Positions 10,213-20,480 of a stretch of DNA of 64,000 nt are shown piece by piece. The position numbers were made by a program, and so were the translations under genes. This stretch comes from Isoetes taiwanensis. Lineage: Eukaryota > Streptophyta > Lycopodiopsida > Isoetales > Isoetaceae. Within the stretch, counting starts at the first letter, position 1; each line of letters starts with the position of its first letter. The notes beneath the pieces are model-generated. The model saw nothing but the letters and a program-made list of their open reading frames with translations. It had not been told where the DNA came from and searched no databases. The stretch covers positions 374,001 through 438,000 of the forward strand of contig JAJEKV010000193.1 of the NCBI GenBank assembly GCA_021234155.1, read 5' to 3'.

Positions 10213-10899
10213 CCACTCACACAGTGCGCCAGGGTCGAATCGGTTTGCAAACCGAATTGGTCTGGGCGCACTCTGTGAGGGGTGGGGCCTTGTTTGGGTC
10301 GAGGGTGATGCTAAACAGGGAAACTAAGGATATAATCCTGCATATCTCATCGAGATAGGTCGGATTGAGCCCTTGCTTGCCTCATTTGGACAAGTTTTGG
10401 TCTAGTTTTGGGGTCGACCACTCACACAGTGCGCCAGGGTCGAATCGGTTTGCAAACCGAATTGGTCTGGGCGCACTCTGTGAGGGGTGGGGCCTTGTTT
10501 GGGTCGAGGGTGATGCTAAACAGGGAAACTAAGGGTATAATCCTGCATATCTCGTCGAGATAGGTCGGATTGAGCCCTTGCTTGCCTCATTTGGACAAGT
10601 TTTGGTCTAGTTTTGGGGTCGACCACTCACAAAGTGCGCCAGGGTCGAATCGGTTTGCAAACCGAATTGGTCTGGGCGCACTCTGTGAGTGGTGGAGCTC
10701 CATTTGGCTTAGGGTTGGCCAATTTCTATAAACTAAGGGTCAAATCCTACTATCTAAGGTGAGCTGAGTTGAATAGTATATTTGCTTTCTGCATTTGGAC
10801 AAGATTTGGCATCAAACCATGCTCGACCACTCACACAGTGCGCCAGGGTTGAATCGGTTTACAAACCGAATGGGTCTGGGCGCACTCTGTGAGGGGTGG
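10213..10899. repeat. Four 73-bp perfect-core hairpins in a 205-bp tandem array (element A)
   Basis: Units lie at 10213-10285, 10418-10490, 10623-10695 and 10827-10899, each starting 204-205 bases after the last. Each is a near-perfect inverted repeat. Outer arms CCACTCACACAGTGCGCC pair with GGCGCACTCTGTGAGGGGTGG, and the centre CGGTTTGCAAACCG is a perfect palindrome. The ~130-base spacers are also repeated (first two nearly identical, third diverged). The array lies between the H3-like ORF and the pre-gag ORF. In RNA it would fold into four stable stem-loops. In DNA it could extrude or feed small-RNA production. Confidence 0.92.
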
Positions 10900-11039
10900 G
10901 GTAAAAAACGCTTGGTTTTGCTCCAAATTTGTTGATTCCAAGTACAGAGTTCAGTAATACATCCTACTTACACTCGATTTGACACATTAACTTATCCAAA
11001 TTACAAATTTGTATTAAAAAACGTTTATTTACAACAATT

Positions 11040-11600
11040 TCAAAATGGCTCCTTTTTAATAAATTGAGCTAGTCTCATATCTTTAGGCATACAGGTTACC
11101 CTTTTTGCATGCTGGGCACATGCAATAGAGTCTTCGAAGTGTTGCACGATGTGTTGCTCGGCCGCCTCCTGTAACGCCAGCAGCATATCGCCCGTGACTC
11201 GCTTCGAGGAGTCGAATTCCTGCAAAACTTCCCTTGTGAGTCGTGCAAAGGAGGCTCTAGGGATGAGGAAGCCAAAACTCTGCTGGAAATGCTTGATCTC
11301 TTTGGCCGCTCTTGAGAATTTTGAGTCCGCGTGTCTCTTCATGGGCTTCTTTGGAGGGGCTGGTATCTCAGGTGGCGGCTTGAGTGTGTTCTTCTTCGTC
11401 GGCCGACCGCCTTCGACAAATGTCACCTTATGCTCCTCGTAATACTTAGAGTATTCCTCGTACATTTTCATGAACGAAGTATACTCTTTCAACTCCTTCC
11501 GATATTTCAGGTCCTGCTTGAGCACATATGACTCCCTTTGTGGCCTCGGCTTCTTCGTGCTGTCGCTGGGATTCTTCGGCGACGGCACCTGCAATTCCAT
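11040..11600 (-). CDS. Histone H3-like protein of element A (tail deleted, fold intact)
   Basis: An open frame of 186 codons (ATG at 11600, stop at 11040). The C-terminal ~89 residues are an H3 histone fold: an alpha-N-like EIKHFQQS, then FLIPRASFARLTREVLQEF, ALQEAAEQHIVQHFED, CAQHAKRVT and MPKDMRLAQFI, each aligning with canonical H3 landmarks (LVREIAQDF, ALQEAAEAYLVGLFED, CAIHAKRVT, MPKDIQLARRI). The segment between RE and ALQEAA is 17 residues, as in canonical H3, so loop 1 is not expanded as in CENP-A/cenH3. Upstream is a Lys/Tyr/Glu-rich linker. The canonical tail and charged linker found in copy B are missing through a ~730-bp deletion at 11586-11590. The ORF sits inside the retroelement between hairpins 4 and 5, as in copy B. 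Its own ATG arises from the deletion junction. Confidence 0.88.
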   Translation of the reverse strand: MELQVPSPKNPSDSTKKPRPQRESYVLKQDLKYRKELKEYTSFMKMYEEYSKYYEEHKVTFVEGGRPTKKNTLKPPPEIPAPPKKPMKRHADSKFSRAAKEIKHFQQSFGFLIPRASFARLTREVLQEFDSSKRVTGDMLLALQEAAEQHIVQHFEDSIACAQHAKRVTCMPKDMRLAQFIKKEPF

Positions 11601-11672
11601 ATTGGGCCAATCTAGAAGACATTAGTGAAGATATGAGGGGTTCATTAGGTTTATTATGCCCTAAAACATCCA

Positions 11673-11743
11673 CCACTCACACAGTGCGCCAGGACCAGTT
11701 TGGATTGCAAACCGAATGAGTCTGGGCGTATTCTGTGAGGGGT
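11673..11743. repeat. Hairpin 5 (element A), upstream of H3-like ORF
   Basis: Same inverted-repeat design as the four-unit array, with arms CCACTCACACAGTGCGCCAG and CTGGGCGTATTCTGTGAGGGG. The loop is partly diverged (GATTGCAAACC). It lies 5' of the H3-like ORF on the minus strand. Confidence 0.88.
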
Positions 11744-11886
11744 CATTTGTTTTTGGGTCTATTTTTCAATTTACAAGGAGTTTCTTAGTGTTATAATATG
11801 CAAAACTAGCTAGAACTAAGGAGATAAACTGAACTACACTATCAGTTTGGCTAATTTATGCATCTAATTAGGTCAAAAGGGGTCAA

Positions 11887-11958
11887 CCACTCACACAGTG
11901 CGCCAGGGTTAGTTTGGATTGCAAACCAAATGGGTCTGGGCGCACTCTGTGAGGGGTG
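11887..11958. repeat. Hairpin 6 (element A), nearest the primer site
   Basis: Arms CCACTCACACAGTGCGCCAG and CTGGGCGCACTCTGTGAGGGG; the start-to-start distance to hairpin 5 is 214 bases. It is the first hairpin after the primer-binding site, so it would be near the 5' end of the genomic RNA, where packaging or dimerisation signals usually lie. Confidence 0.88.
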
Positions 11959-12134
11959 ACCTGCTTTTGGGCATTCTAGGTTGGGTTATTGCTACAGACA
12001 ACTAGCAACTTAGCATTGAACTATTTTCCCAATTTTTCGAAGTTCCTCCTTGGGTGGCTGTACCCCAAGGCTTGAATCTACTGTTAGTCCTAAGGGAAAA
12101 TGGCCAGTGCTCGATCTTGGGCTGCCAAGATCAT

Positions 12135-12146
12135 GCTCTGATACCA
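12135..12146 (-). promoter_or_regulatory. Primer-binding site, initiator tRNA-Met (element A)
   Basis: The minus strand reads TGGTATCAGAGC, the complement of the 3' end of plant initiator tRNA-Met, one base inside the LTR end (ACGTCACA). It primes minus-strand cDNA and fixes the element's orientation. Confidence 0.93.
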
Positions 12147-12258
12147 CTGTGACGTCCCCTATTCCTCATACGATGCACACATCGTATTCGAAGGAGCAGC
12201 CTTCCCCCTGGCAGCTACACTGGCAGGGGCCATCCACCTGACTCCACTCCCAGTGGAA

Positions 12259-14719
12259 TAGTAATGGTGCCCAGCGTTGCTGGGTAGAAGTTGGTAACCT
12301 GTAAATGATAATCCTACGAATTCACTTTGGAAACTATGGATTTGCTTCTCTATCCATAGTTTTCATTGTGCCAATCATTTTGGAAACCATGGCATAATCC
12401 TACGAATTCACTTTGGAAACTATGGATTTGCTTCTCTATCCATAGTTTTCATTGTGCCAATCATTTTGGAAACCATGGCTTTGCCGTAGTTTTCATTGTG
12501 CCAAATCATGATAGACAGATAAGGAAGAAGTTTTCTTCTTTTTGTATCATTGTAATATTTTTGGAATTAATACATGAATCGTACCTTTCATTCCGTTTCT
12601 CCGAATTTCTAGAGTACCCACTACTTTTGTAAAGAGTGGATTGCCAATTTGTGTTGTCAATATCATGGTTTTTACTTGCAATTTTTTGGGATCACACTTC
12701 GTTTATTGATTTCTTGCCACAATTTTAGTTCTCTACTTGCTTGATTTCAAAATCATGTGCTCATAATTATGTTTATTTACTCTTGAATATGTGTTTTTAT
12801 CATGATTTAAGCTTTCTGAGCTGATTTAGAGGTTAGTTACAAATTTTCCACATGAATATTATAAATATATAAATTGGGAAATGCTAGCATATGGCACACT
12901 TATTGCAACATTATGAACAATGTGCAAATATGAACATTACAAACCTTGTGCAAATATTCTTTTAATCATTGTACAATATTATCTACAAATGAAAATTGGC
13001 CTCGAGGGGCATGTTCGTAGAGGCAAATTGGGGGGCATCTTTGCAATAAGTAATTGCTCCAAACCCATTTAAGTCTCTTAAATATTGTTGAACTTGCCAC
13101 TTGATAAGCAACATATCTCCACCAATCTCATGTTGAATTGCTGCACGCACCTGCAGAGTCACTGATGCATTTGCAAGCATCAATGTCTGTAGGAAGCATG
13201 AAAGAGAGCAAAACTCCACTTGATCTTCTCAAGACCACCTCTGGTTGCCCAATCTCCATTTCAAAGGCTAGAATAAACCCCATGGGTTGAGTGATCGGGT
13301 CATCATGGTTGTCTGTTGCTAAACATATCTATTGAATTATGAGCAAATAAACATGATTAGATGTGCTTAGGCTAGAATTAAATAAAATTTCAAATTAGCC
13401 CAGAAAAAGAATTAAATAGGCCATATATACTGGAAAGTCACTATCCCAGCAAATTCTCCAGAAACCAATTTGATCTTCATAGTGAAGTGCCCAAATAAAT
13501 ACTTGTCCTTGGATTCAAAACCAGCTCTAGATGCTTCATCCAGGACCAACTGCATAGTCTTATTATTATCTAGTCATTATCTGAATATCTCACATTATCA
13601 GGGCCCATCTGGCATAATTTGTATCAAAACTCAAGTTTGGTTTGATGGGAAAATGGATGTTTGTGTGCTACAAAGGCAGGTTGCAACATGATCAAAATAA
13701 AAACTGCTATCTAAGCTATCCAATTGTTTATGTCTTGAAATTGAGTAAGAATATGGCATAATGAATGAAGTGAAGAATGCTAGATCCTGAAGACTATACA
13801 TATTTATATGTGGCCTCTTAACTATTTGCCTCTTAGTCAGGCATTAGATACAGATTCCAAATCAGAAGTGGAAAATAATCAAGAAGTTAGATATGGAAGA
13901 TATCTGAAATGTCTATTTCTGTGTTGGCATAAATCGAATGTGTATTTCACTTTCAATTAGAGATGCTATGGCTAAAATCAAGAAAATTATTGCAAGAAAT
14001 AATTTAAAACTCTGGCCATCCTGCCTTTAAATTATAACTGGAAATAAGGTTTACCAAAATCCTTACCACATTAGTGCAGCTTTTAGTATTGCTGCTAAAT
14101 CATCTTCACAGCCCATGAACAGCACACGAACATGCAGTTTAGTTATATCGTACCCACGAATAGCTCACGAATATCATTATATGATGCTGCTAATGCATGC
14201 TGTTGTCCTGCATTAAGAAAATATACAGTATCAGATAAGGGGATGAAAGAACAAAAATAAAGAAAAGCTTCAAGAGAGTCATTCTGAAGATCACCTCAAG
14301 CTCCTCTGAAACTACAGAGCGGTCGATTTTCACTCTAAGAAGTGGCAGCATAGCCATTGAAGCCTATTTTCGCCGCAAGGAGTGGCTGCCATAGCCATCG
14401 AACCTAGAGCTCTGACCATAACCTTAGTGATGCCATAGCTTACCAGATTCCCTATACCGGATGTCATAGCCAGGCCTCTCTGCTCAAATCCTAAATTCGG
14501 CGCACTGTCACGCGGCTCGGCATTGCAACACCAGCGATGGGCACATGCAGGAGGTCTACCGGAAGCAGAGCTAGGCAAATCCGACGCCATCGCCACACTT
14601 ATTTTGTTAAAAGAAAGGGTGAGTTTCTTAGATCTGAACCGTTTAACTTTTAACTAAAATTTGGGCCATCGGATCTAGGGCTGGGTCCAACACTTACAGA
14701 ATAACTTTATAATATAGGA
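12259..14719 (-). mobile_element. Non-autonomous Helitron inside the A/B LTR
   Basis: Copy B's LTR reads GTGGAATGAGCC where copy A reads GTGGAA, 2461 bases, TGAGCC, so the insertion is exact, between A and T, without target duplication. On the minus strand it starts TCCTATATTATAA and ends with the hairpin ACCCAGC-AAC-GCTGGGC, then ACCATTACTA. The final G of the usual CTAG is missing. The same ends flank the larger insertion at 36220-40430. No Rep/helicase is present. It contains an 86-bp direct duplication (12308-12479) and short frames (12983-13219, 14330-14596, both minus) that may be captured gene pieces, but I cannot name them. Confidence 0.88.
12308..12479. repeat. 86-bp direct duplication in Helitron
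   Basis: The sequence starting ATAATCCTACGAATTC occurs at 12308 and again at 12394, with identical content through GGAAACCATGG. It lies near the Helitron 3' end. Confidence 0.9.
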
Positions 14720-15913
14720 TGAGCCAGCAAGGGAAGAGTGGATGTGTCATTCACCCGTCTCCCATCGGGTCGACCTAGCTGCGGAAGCGCGAATAAACAT
14801 GAGCACACAACATAACATATCAGTACAATCACCTCGAAGGGTGAACATATCATATATACCATAAGATAACAACATAAACATAACAATGACAGAAAGGGGG
14901 AATCCTACCCAAGGCTCAGACTCAAGGGGGTTGACTGACGGCTTGGTCCTCCAGAGATCATTGCAGACAGAATTCATGGCAATGGATTTGGCTGGCATAG
15001 AACATGGCTGAGGGTAGTCCACTCCATCCGCCCCTCCCGTGCACACTTTGCAGAGTAGGTTGATAAGTATTGGGACCTGACCGTAGCCTGCCGGGTGAAT
15101 AGCCAGAGGGGCTACTACTACTGGGTTGCATCTCCCCAGCCCCGATGAGGCAGGAGGAAGTCACCTCCCCTCCAGAAGCATCCATGCCCTTCACAGGCGA
15201 CTAGAGAGCCACTGCTCTTATTCGACTTGAACTCACTGGAAGGTGACGCATCACCCCACGAGTGTCGAGCTCATGCCTTGCCCACACGCAGTGACAAGCC
15301 ATTAAGCCTAGCCTGCATAGACCCCTGGTAGGCCTTACACACCAGAGGGGTCATTCTGTGTAGGGACAAGGTCCTCCTTATCATCCGGTCTAGCCCCGCC
15401 ACCCACAACCAGGCGGGCTCCTGTGCACGGGCCGCAGTAATTGGGAACTAATGGTGCTACCTAGGATCATCTGCTACACAGCTTTAGGTCTCTACCCCCT
15501 TCCCAATACATGGAGGTCACAGAGTGAAATACATCCATAGAGAATATCATCTAATCTATCTAACTACACAACAGAGTTAGGTTCCTTAGTTAGGGCTTAT
15601 GATCTCGGGATCTATAAGGCCTCTAGAGTTGATCTAACATGCTAAACCAGCCTAATGCCTTGCCCAAAGACGGCTTTGCACAACAGAATGACTAGATACC
15701 TGCTCCTTGACCCGCTCCTGATCCTCTGAAGGCATCTTTGCTCCTGATCTTGCTGAAGATGGCTGCTAATTGATAATTTATTGTGCAAATCCGGCTTCTC
15801 GAAGCTCAGCAATGCGGATTGAAGTCCAGACTTGGCCGAAATGGCTCAAGAGAACCCTAGATGCGAGAATGGGAAAGGAGCTCTATGAAAACCCTAACTG
15901 TCAAAAATGGAAA

Positions 15914-15948
15914 AAGGGTTTAGGGTTTAGGGTTATAACCCTTATATA
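15914..15948 (-). promoter_or_regulatory. LTR promoter: TATA box plus telobox-like repeats
   Basis: On the minus strand TATATAAG (15941-15948) is followed within 10 bases by two CCCTAAA repeats. Teloboxes (AAACCCTAA) are known promoter elements of plant translation and histone-type genes. Position and orientation fit the U3/R promoter of element A. LTR B has the same motif at 28390-28427. Confidence 0.6.
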
Positions 15949-16752
15949 GATCCTTTTTAGGTTAGGTTAACCATTTGGCCAAATGGGTTCATTAGAGGTA
16001 ATTTGAGATCTCCTTTTGTCCCCATAAGAATCCTCCAATAGAATGAGTACTCTACATCAAACTGCAATTAATGCAGCATTAACAACTTCATTGCTGTCGT
16101 TTTTTCCCTATAACTTTTGATCTACTCATGAAAATGCTGCGGCGTTTGTTGCATTAGATGCAGAATGAAAAGATCTTTCAAGTGATATATGGTTATGATG
16201 TATTTCAATACAAGCCATATGTGTTAACCTTAAAAAATATGATTTTTTGCTCTTTTCTTATATATTTACATCCCAAAAGATATAACAATGGGTTGTCATT
16301 AGAAAGATCTTGAGGAGACGAATCCATTGCCACAAATAGTGTTCGAATCGGAGTTTTTGATCAAAAGTTATAGTAGAAAAATGACACTGCAAAAGTTAGT
16401 TAGAACTGCATTAATTACTGCTGCCACATAATACTGGAATAAAATACACTGGAGCTCTTCTCTTATTGGACAGTTTAAAAAGCTGATGTGGCTTTTTAAG
16501 CATCCCTTAATGGGACGAAATGAGATCTCAAATTACCTCTAATGCATGCTATTTGGAATTGGGGTTCAAGGGGGGTTTTGTTGTGTATGTTTTATTAACA
16601 TGCACAACATTCGAGGTTGCACCCCTAGGTGCACTCTTGGCCCCTAGGTGCAACGTTCTTCGGCTCTCAAGTACATGTCATCTATGGCATGTACGTGTGA
16701 CGTGGCAGTATAATATACGTATTAGGAGCGTATATTATGCGGGAACGTCACA

Positions 16753-16766
16753 TTCTCCCCACCTTG
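16753..16766 (-). promoter_or_regulatory. Polypurine tract of element B
   Basis: The minus strand reads AAGGTGGGGAGAA immediately before the LTR start TGTGACGTTCC. A second, similar tract (CCAAGGTGGGGAGACG) lies at 16793-16809. The plus-oriented element D shows the same pair at 35562-35572 and 35608-35620. Confidence 0.85.
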
Positions 16767-17500
16767 ACTTGATGCTGTCCTCAGCATCACGCGTCTCCCC
16801 ACCTTGGAGACCTGTATATCCTGCACACAACAACTTATATACCAATGTTATAATCAATCACCTCATGTAATATTATAATTTATTAAAATTGTACTATGGT
16901 GAGAGGCTCTTCCGTCCTCTACTTCATCATCTATTATTCACAAAATTTTACGACATTATCATCAATTATAGTTCAAAACTTCCTAGCTAAAGCTCCTTAT
17001 CGCCTCCTCACAACACATATGTGTTGTGAGTTCTCGTAGTGCCATCGTCCTGCCGTTCAAATCCTCTATTGGCCTGCAGGTTCAACACTACGTCAGTACG
17101 TGTTTAATTATTATAAGGGTTGGTTGTAAGGGAACCACCCATTAAATACAATTACATGGATGCAAGGCATATCTCCCGGCATAGGAAGATTATGTTTCTT
17201 CCATCATGGCCATGGAGACAGCACCCTATCATGCCTATATGCCACTCATGCCTACACCTGTAGTTGCCCAGCGTGGAGGGTCCTCCCCGTATGTGGGCGT
17301 GAAGGGTCCTCCCCATAGGCATTTGCTAGAGGTGCTTTCCCTATCATGCATTCCTGAATGACCTCTTATCTCTCGAGGTCGTCTACTTCCGTGGAACCGA
17401 AGTAGACTTTCTAATCTACCTTCTAACTCATGCAAGCAAAACCGCGGTCATGCCTGCAATGACATTACACCACGTCCTAGAGATCATCGTAGTGGTCTCA
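16767..17500 (-). other. 3' untranslated internal region of element B
   Basis: About 730 bases between the polypurine tract and the end of the integrase frame. No conserved ORF is seen. The same region in inverse orientation is found at 34573-35620 (element D), and its beginning is continued by 56816-56963, which is evidence for an inversion. Confidence 0.75.
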
Positions 17501-18166
17501 TCATCGGTAACAACACATGCAACCCATACCTAGTATAGGCTGCATGCGTAGATTAATCTTAGCTACACATGAATTTAATCTAACCCCCCAAATCGACATG
17601 CCTGAGCCGATTTCTTGGTTGTCGATGTCAACTACTTCGGTGACGAGCCGACCCTTGCATTGCTCCATGAACTCGGGATACTGCTTCTTAAGATCTGTTT
17701 CTAGTACCCACGTAGCGTCTTCCACTAGTAAGTGCTTCCACTTCACAAGGTATTGGAGAAATTTTGACCTTCTTGTCTTCTTATAAGATCTATTAAGGAG
17801 GACTTCCGGGACGATTTCAAGGTGCTCGTCCGTCATTTCCAATAACTCATTTGTCTCCAATACTTCCTCCGAATTAGGGGTGTGCCTCTTTAGGAGACTT
17901 ACGTGGAAAACGTTATGTATTTTTAAATGAGCTGGGAGTTCCAATTTGTAGGATTGGGTACCTACTCTTTTGATTATCTCGAAAGGGCCAGCCCATCTTG
18001 GAGCAAGCTTCTTGCAGTTGCCGATGCGGAGCTTGGCCTGCTTCACCTTAATCTTCAACCATACTTTGTCTCCCAACTTGAATTCCCTTACCATCCTGTG
18101 CTTGTCGGCGATGCTCTTCTGCCTACTTCTTGCTGCTAGGAGATATCCTCTCACCTCCTCCACCAA
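17501..18166 (-). pseudogene. Element B integrase C-terminus with chromodomain
   Basis: The frame holds the GPY/F-like module (KLAPRWAGPFEIIKRVG) and then a chromodomain: VPEVLLNRSYKK, YLVKWKHLLVEDATW, DLKKQYPEF. This is the classic chromovirus arrangement, where the chromodomain guides integration towards marked heterochromatin. Unlike copy A the chromodomain is intact. A 2-nt deletion near 18168 puts it out of frame with the integrase core at 18123-19322. The tail after the chromodomain extends about 50 residues. Confidence 0.92.
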
Positions 18167-19322
18167 CTTGCATCTCTGAAAGCATCTGCTGGGAGACCTC
18201 TACCTTGGACACAGGATTGTGCCAAGTATCCGGGGTAAGACACTGATACCCGTAGTTGATCATAAAAGGGCTCATCTGCGATGACTCCTGCTTGGTGCTG
18301 TTGTATGCGAACTCTACTAGGTGGATGAAATCATCCCACTTAGATTGCTTGTTCCATACATAACTTCTTAACATATCTTCGATGATCCTGTTCGTCCTCT
18401 CCGTCTGACCATCTGTTTGGGGATGATATGCCGTACTCATCGAAAGCTTCGTCTGGATGGTGGTGAATAGGTCCTGCCAAAAGGCACTCATGAACTTGGA
18501 GTTCCTATCTGAAATTATCTCCCTTGGCATACCATGGAGTCTGAAAATCTCCTTAACAAATAGATTGGCCGTGTCTAAGGCCATATCTGTTGTCCTACAC
18601 GGCACAAAGTGTGCCATCTTTGACAACTTATCTACTACCACCATCAAGGCATCTTTCCCCCTTGCTGTTCTTGGGAGCCCTGTAATAAAGTCCATGCTTA
18701 TTACCTCCCACTTAGCGTTTGGCACAGGCAATGGTTCCAAAGCACCCGAAATTTGAAGCTGTTCCGCCTTTGTCTGCTGGCATATCTGGCACTCTCGAAT
18801 ATACCTTGCTATTTCCTTCTTCATGCCGGGCCAGTAGTAACTGCTTCTAATTTTGAAGTACGTCTTCATGAACCCTGCATGCCCTGCTATGGGACTATTG
18901 TGTGTATCATTCAGGATTAGTTTTCTAACTTGTGAAGATTTTGGTACACACAATTTATTTTTATGGTATAGCAAGTTTCCCTCCTTCTTGTAGTGCCTGA
19001 ACATCTCCCTTTCCTTGTCGGTCCTGGCCTCCTTGCAGAGACTTGCCCACACTTCCTTGAAGTCGAGGTCCGTTGGCAATGCTTCTTCAATCTTCTTGCC
19101 AAACTCGCTTACGAGTGTTGATATGGCATTACAATGAATTCTTGTTGCCAAAGGCTTCCTAGAGAGGGCATCCGCAACCACATTGAGCTTCCCTGGCTTA
19201 TAACTTATCTCAAAGTCATATTCTTCTAGGAATTCCATCCATCTCGTTTGCCTCAAATTGAGGAGTGGTTTTGATGATCCGTGTCTAACTGGAATCTTCT
19301 TCCCAATAGATAATGCCTCCAA
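18123..19322 (-). pseudogene. Element B RNase H end and integrase core
   Basis: The frame carries the end of RNase H ([20 protein letters not shown]), the integrase zinc-binding segment with [11 protein letters not shown] and CQICQQTK, and the core with MDFITGLP (first Asp), SDRNSKF (second Asp) and HPQTDGQTERTNR (Glu). All three catalytic acids are present. The frame is cut off from RT by a 23-bp deletion near 19270 and by an indel near 19370, and from the chromodomain by the 2-nt deletion near 18168. Confidence 0.92.
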
Positions 19323-19358
19323 ATTCTTAAGGCTCTTACTATAGCCAGGAGCTCCTGA

Positions 19359-20468
19359 TCATGCGTTGGGTAAGCTTTTGCTTTCGGCGTCGTTCAACTT
19401 CTTGGAATCATAGGCCACTACTCTTTCCTCCTGCATGAGGACTGCACCTGTTGCTATCCTGCTAGCGTCTGTCGCTACAAGCTTATCTTTCGTCGGATCT
19501 GGCAAGACCAATACTGGCGCTGTCGTCAATGCTTCCTTCAATGTGTCAAATGCTTTCTGGGCCTTGCTTTGCCAATGAGTTGCCCAATCTTTTATCTTCC
19601 CACCTTTTGTGAGATCAGTTAATGGCGCTGCTACCTTGGCAAAGTTCTTCACAAATCTTCTATAATAGCCTGCTAGGCCTAGGAAGCTTCTGACTTCATG
19701 CGTATTCTTCGGTGCCCGCCAATCGATCACGGCTTCGATCTTCGCAGGATCTGTGGAAATGCCTTCTGCTGTGATCACATGCCCTAAATACTCCACTCTT
19801 TCCGTCGCGAAGTGGCACTTCGATAACTTCGCGAAGAGTTGATGCCTTCTTAACTTTTCAAGCACCTTCTTCAAATGTTGGGCGTGTTCCTCCATAGATT
19901 TGCTATACACCAAGATATCGTCGAAGAAGACTATGATGAAGGAGTCTAGAAATTCGCGGAAGACGTCGTTCATCAACCTCATGAATGTCGCTGGCGCATT
20001 AGACAATCCAAAGGGCATGACTGTGAACTCGTAGTGCCCATATCTTGTTCTGAACGCCGTCTTGTGGATGTCTTCCTCTTTGATCCTAATCTGATGATAC
20101 CCTGATCTGAGATCTATTTTGGAGAAGATCTTCGCTCCCTGCAATTGATCCATTAGGTCATCAGACCTAGGCAAGGCATACTTATTCTTGATGGTGTGCT
20201 TATTTAACTGGCAGTAATCAATGCACATCCTAAGGCTCCCATCCTTCTTCTTCACAAAAAGAATAGGGGCTCCGAACGGGGAGACACTAGGTCTTATGAA
20301 CCCTAGGTCTAGCAATTCTTGCAACTGCTTCTTTAGCTCCGTCAACTCTTCGGTTGACATTCTATAAGGTGCCTTGCTTGTTGGCTTCGTCCCTGGTTCA
20401 AGTGCTATTTCACACTCGACTCCTCTATAGGGCGGAAGCTGCTTAATCTCATCGGGAAAACAAGTCAT
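19359..20468 (-). pseudogene. Element B reverse transcriptase and RNase H start
   Basis: An intact stretch of 369 codons from the gag-pol linker ([15 protein letters not shown]) through RT ([22 protein letters not shown]) into RNase H with its catalytic [13 protein letters not shown]. The 14 nt missing from both copies in element A are present here. The frame is lost after LNDAE, at an indel where copy A reads GCGCTGCTCGG. Confidence 0.93.
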
Positions 20469-20480
20469 GAAATTCCTTGA

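Larger units (their letters stand above)
12148..16752 (-). mobile_element. LTR shared by elements A and B, split by a Helitron
   Basis: The plus strand starts TGTGACGTCCCC at the primer site of element A and ends AACGTCACA at 16752, next to the polypurine tract of element B. It is thus the 5' LTR of A and the 3' LTR of B at once. Without the 2461-bp Helitron it is about 2.14 kb. The termini form the long inverted repeat TGTGACGT/ACGTCACA. It holds a TATA box with telobox-like repeats (15914-15948) and no ORF I would defend. LTR B (27066 on) matches it closely over the retained part. Confidence 0.9.

Noticed and set aside
10213-10899. CRISPR-like array (regular palindromic repeats with spacers)
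   Set aside because: The spacers are themselves repeated, the repeat is 73 bp, the context is a plant retrotransposon leader and no cas genes exist.
11040-11600. Host cenH3 gene next to a centromeric retrotransposon
   Set aside because: Loop 1 is of canonical H3 length, the tail in copy B is canonical, and the ORF occurs at the same internal site in both element copies.
14747-15194. Minus-strand frames in the LTR (also 27077-27653)
   Set aside because: Short, non-conserved in LTR C/D and located in LTR body; no codon bias or domain.
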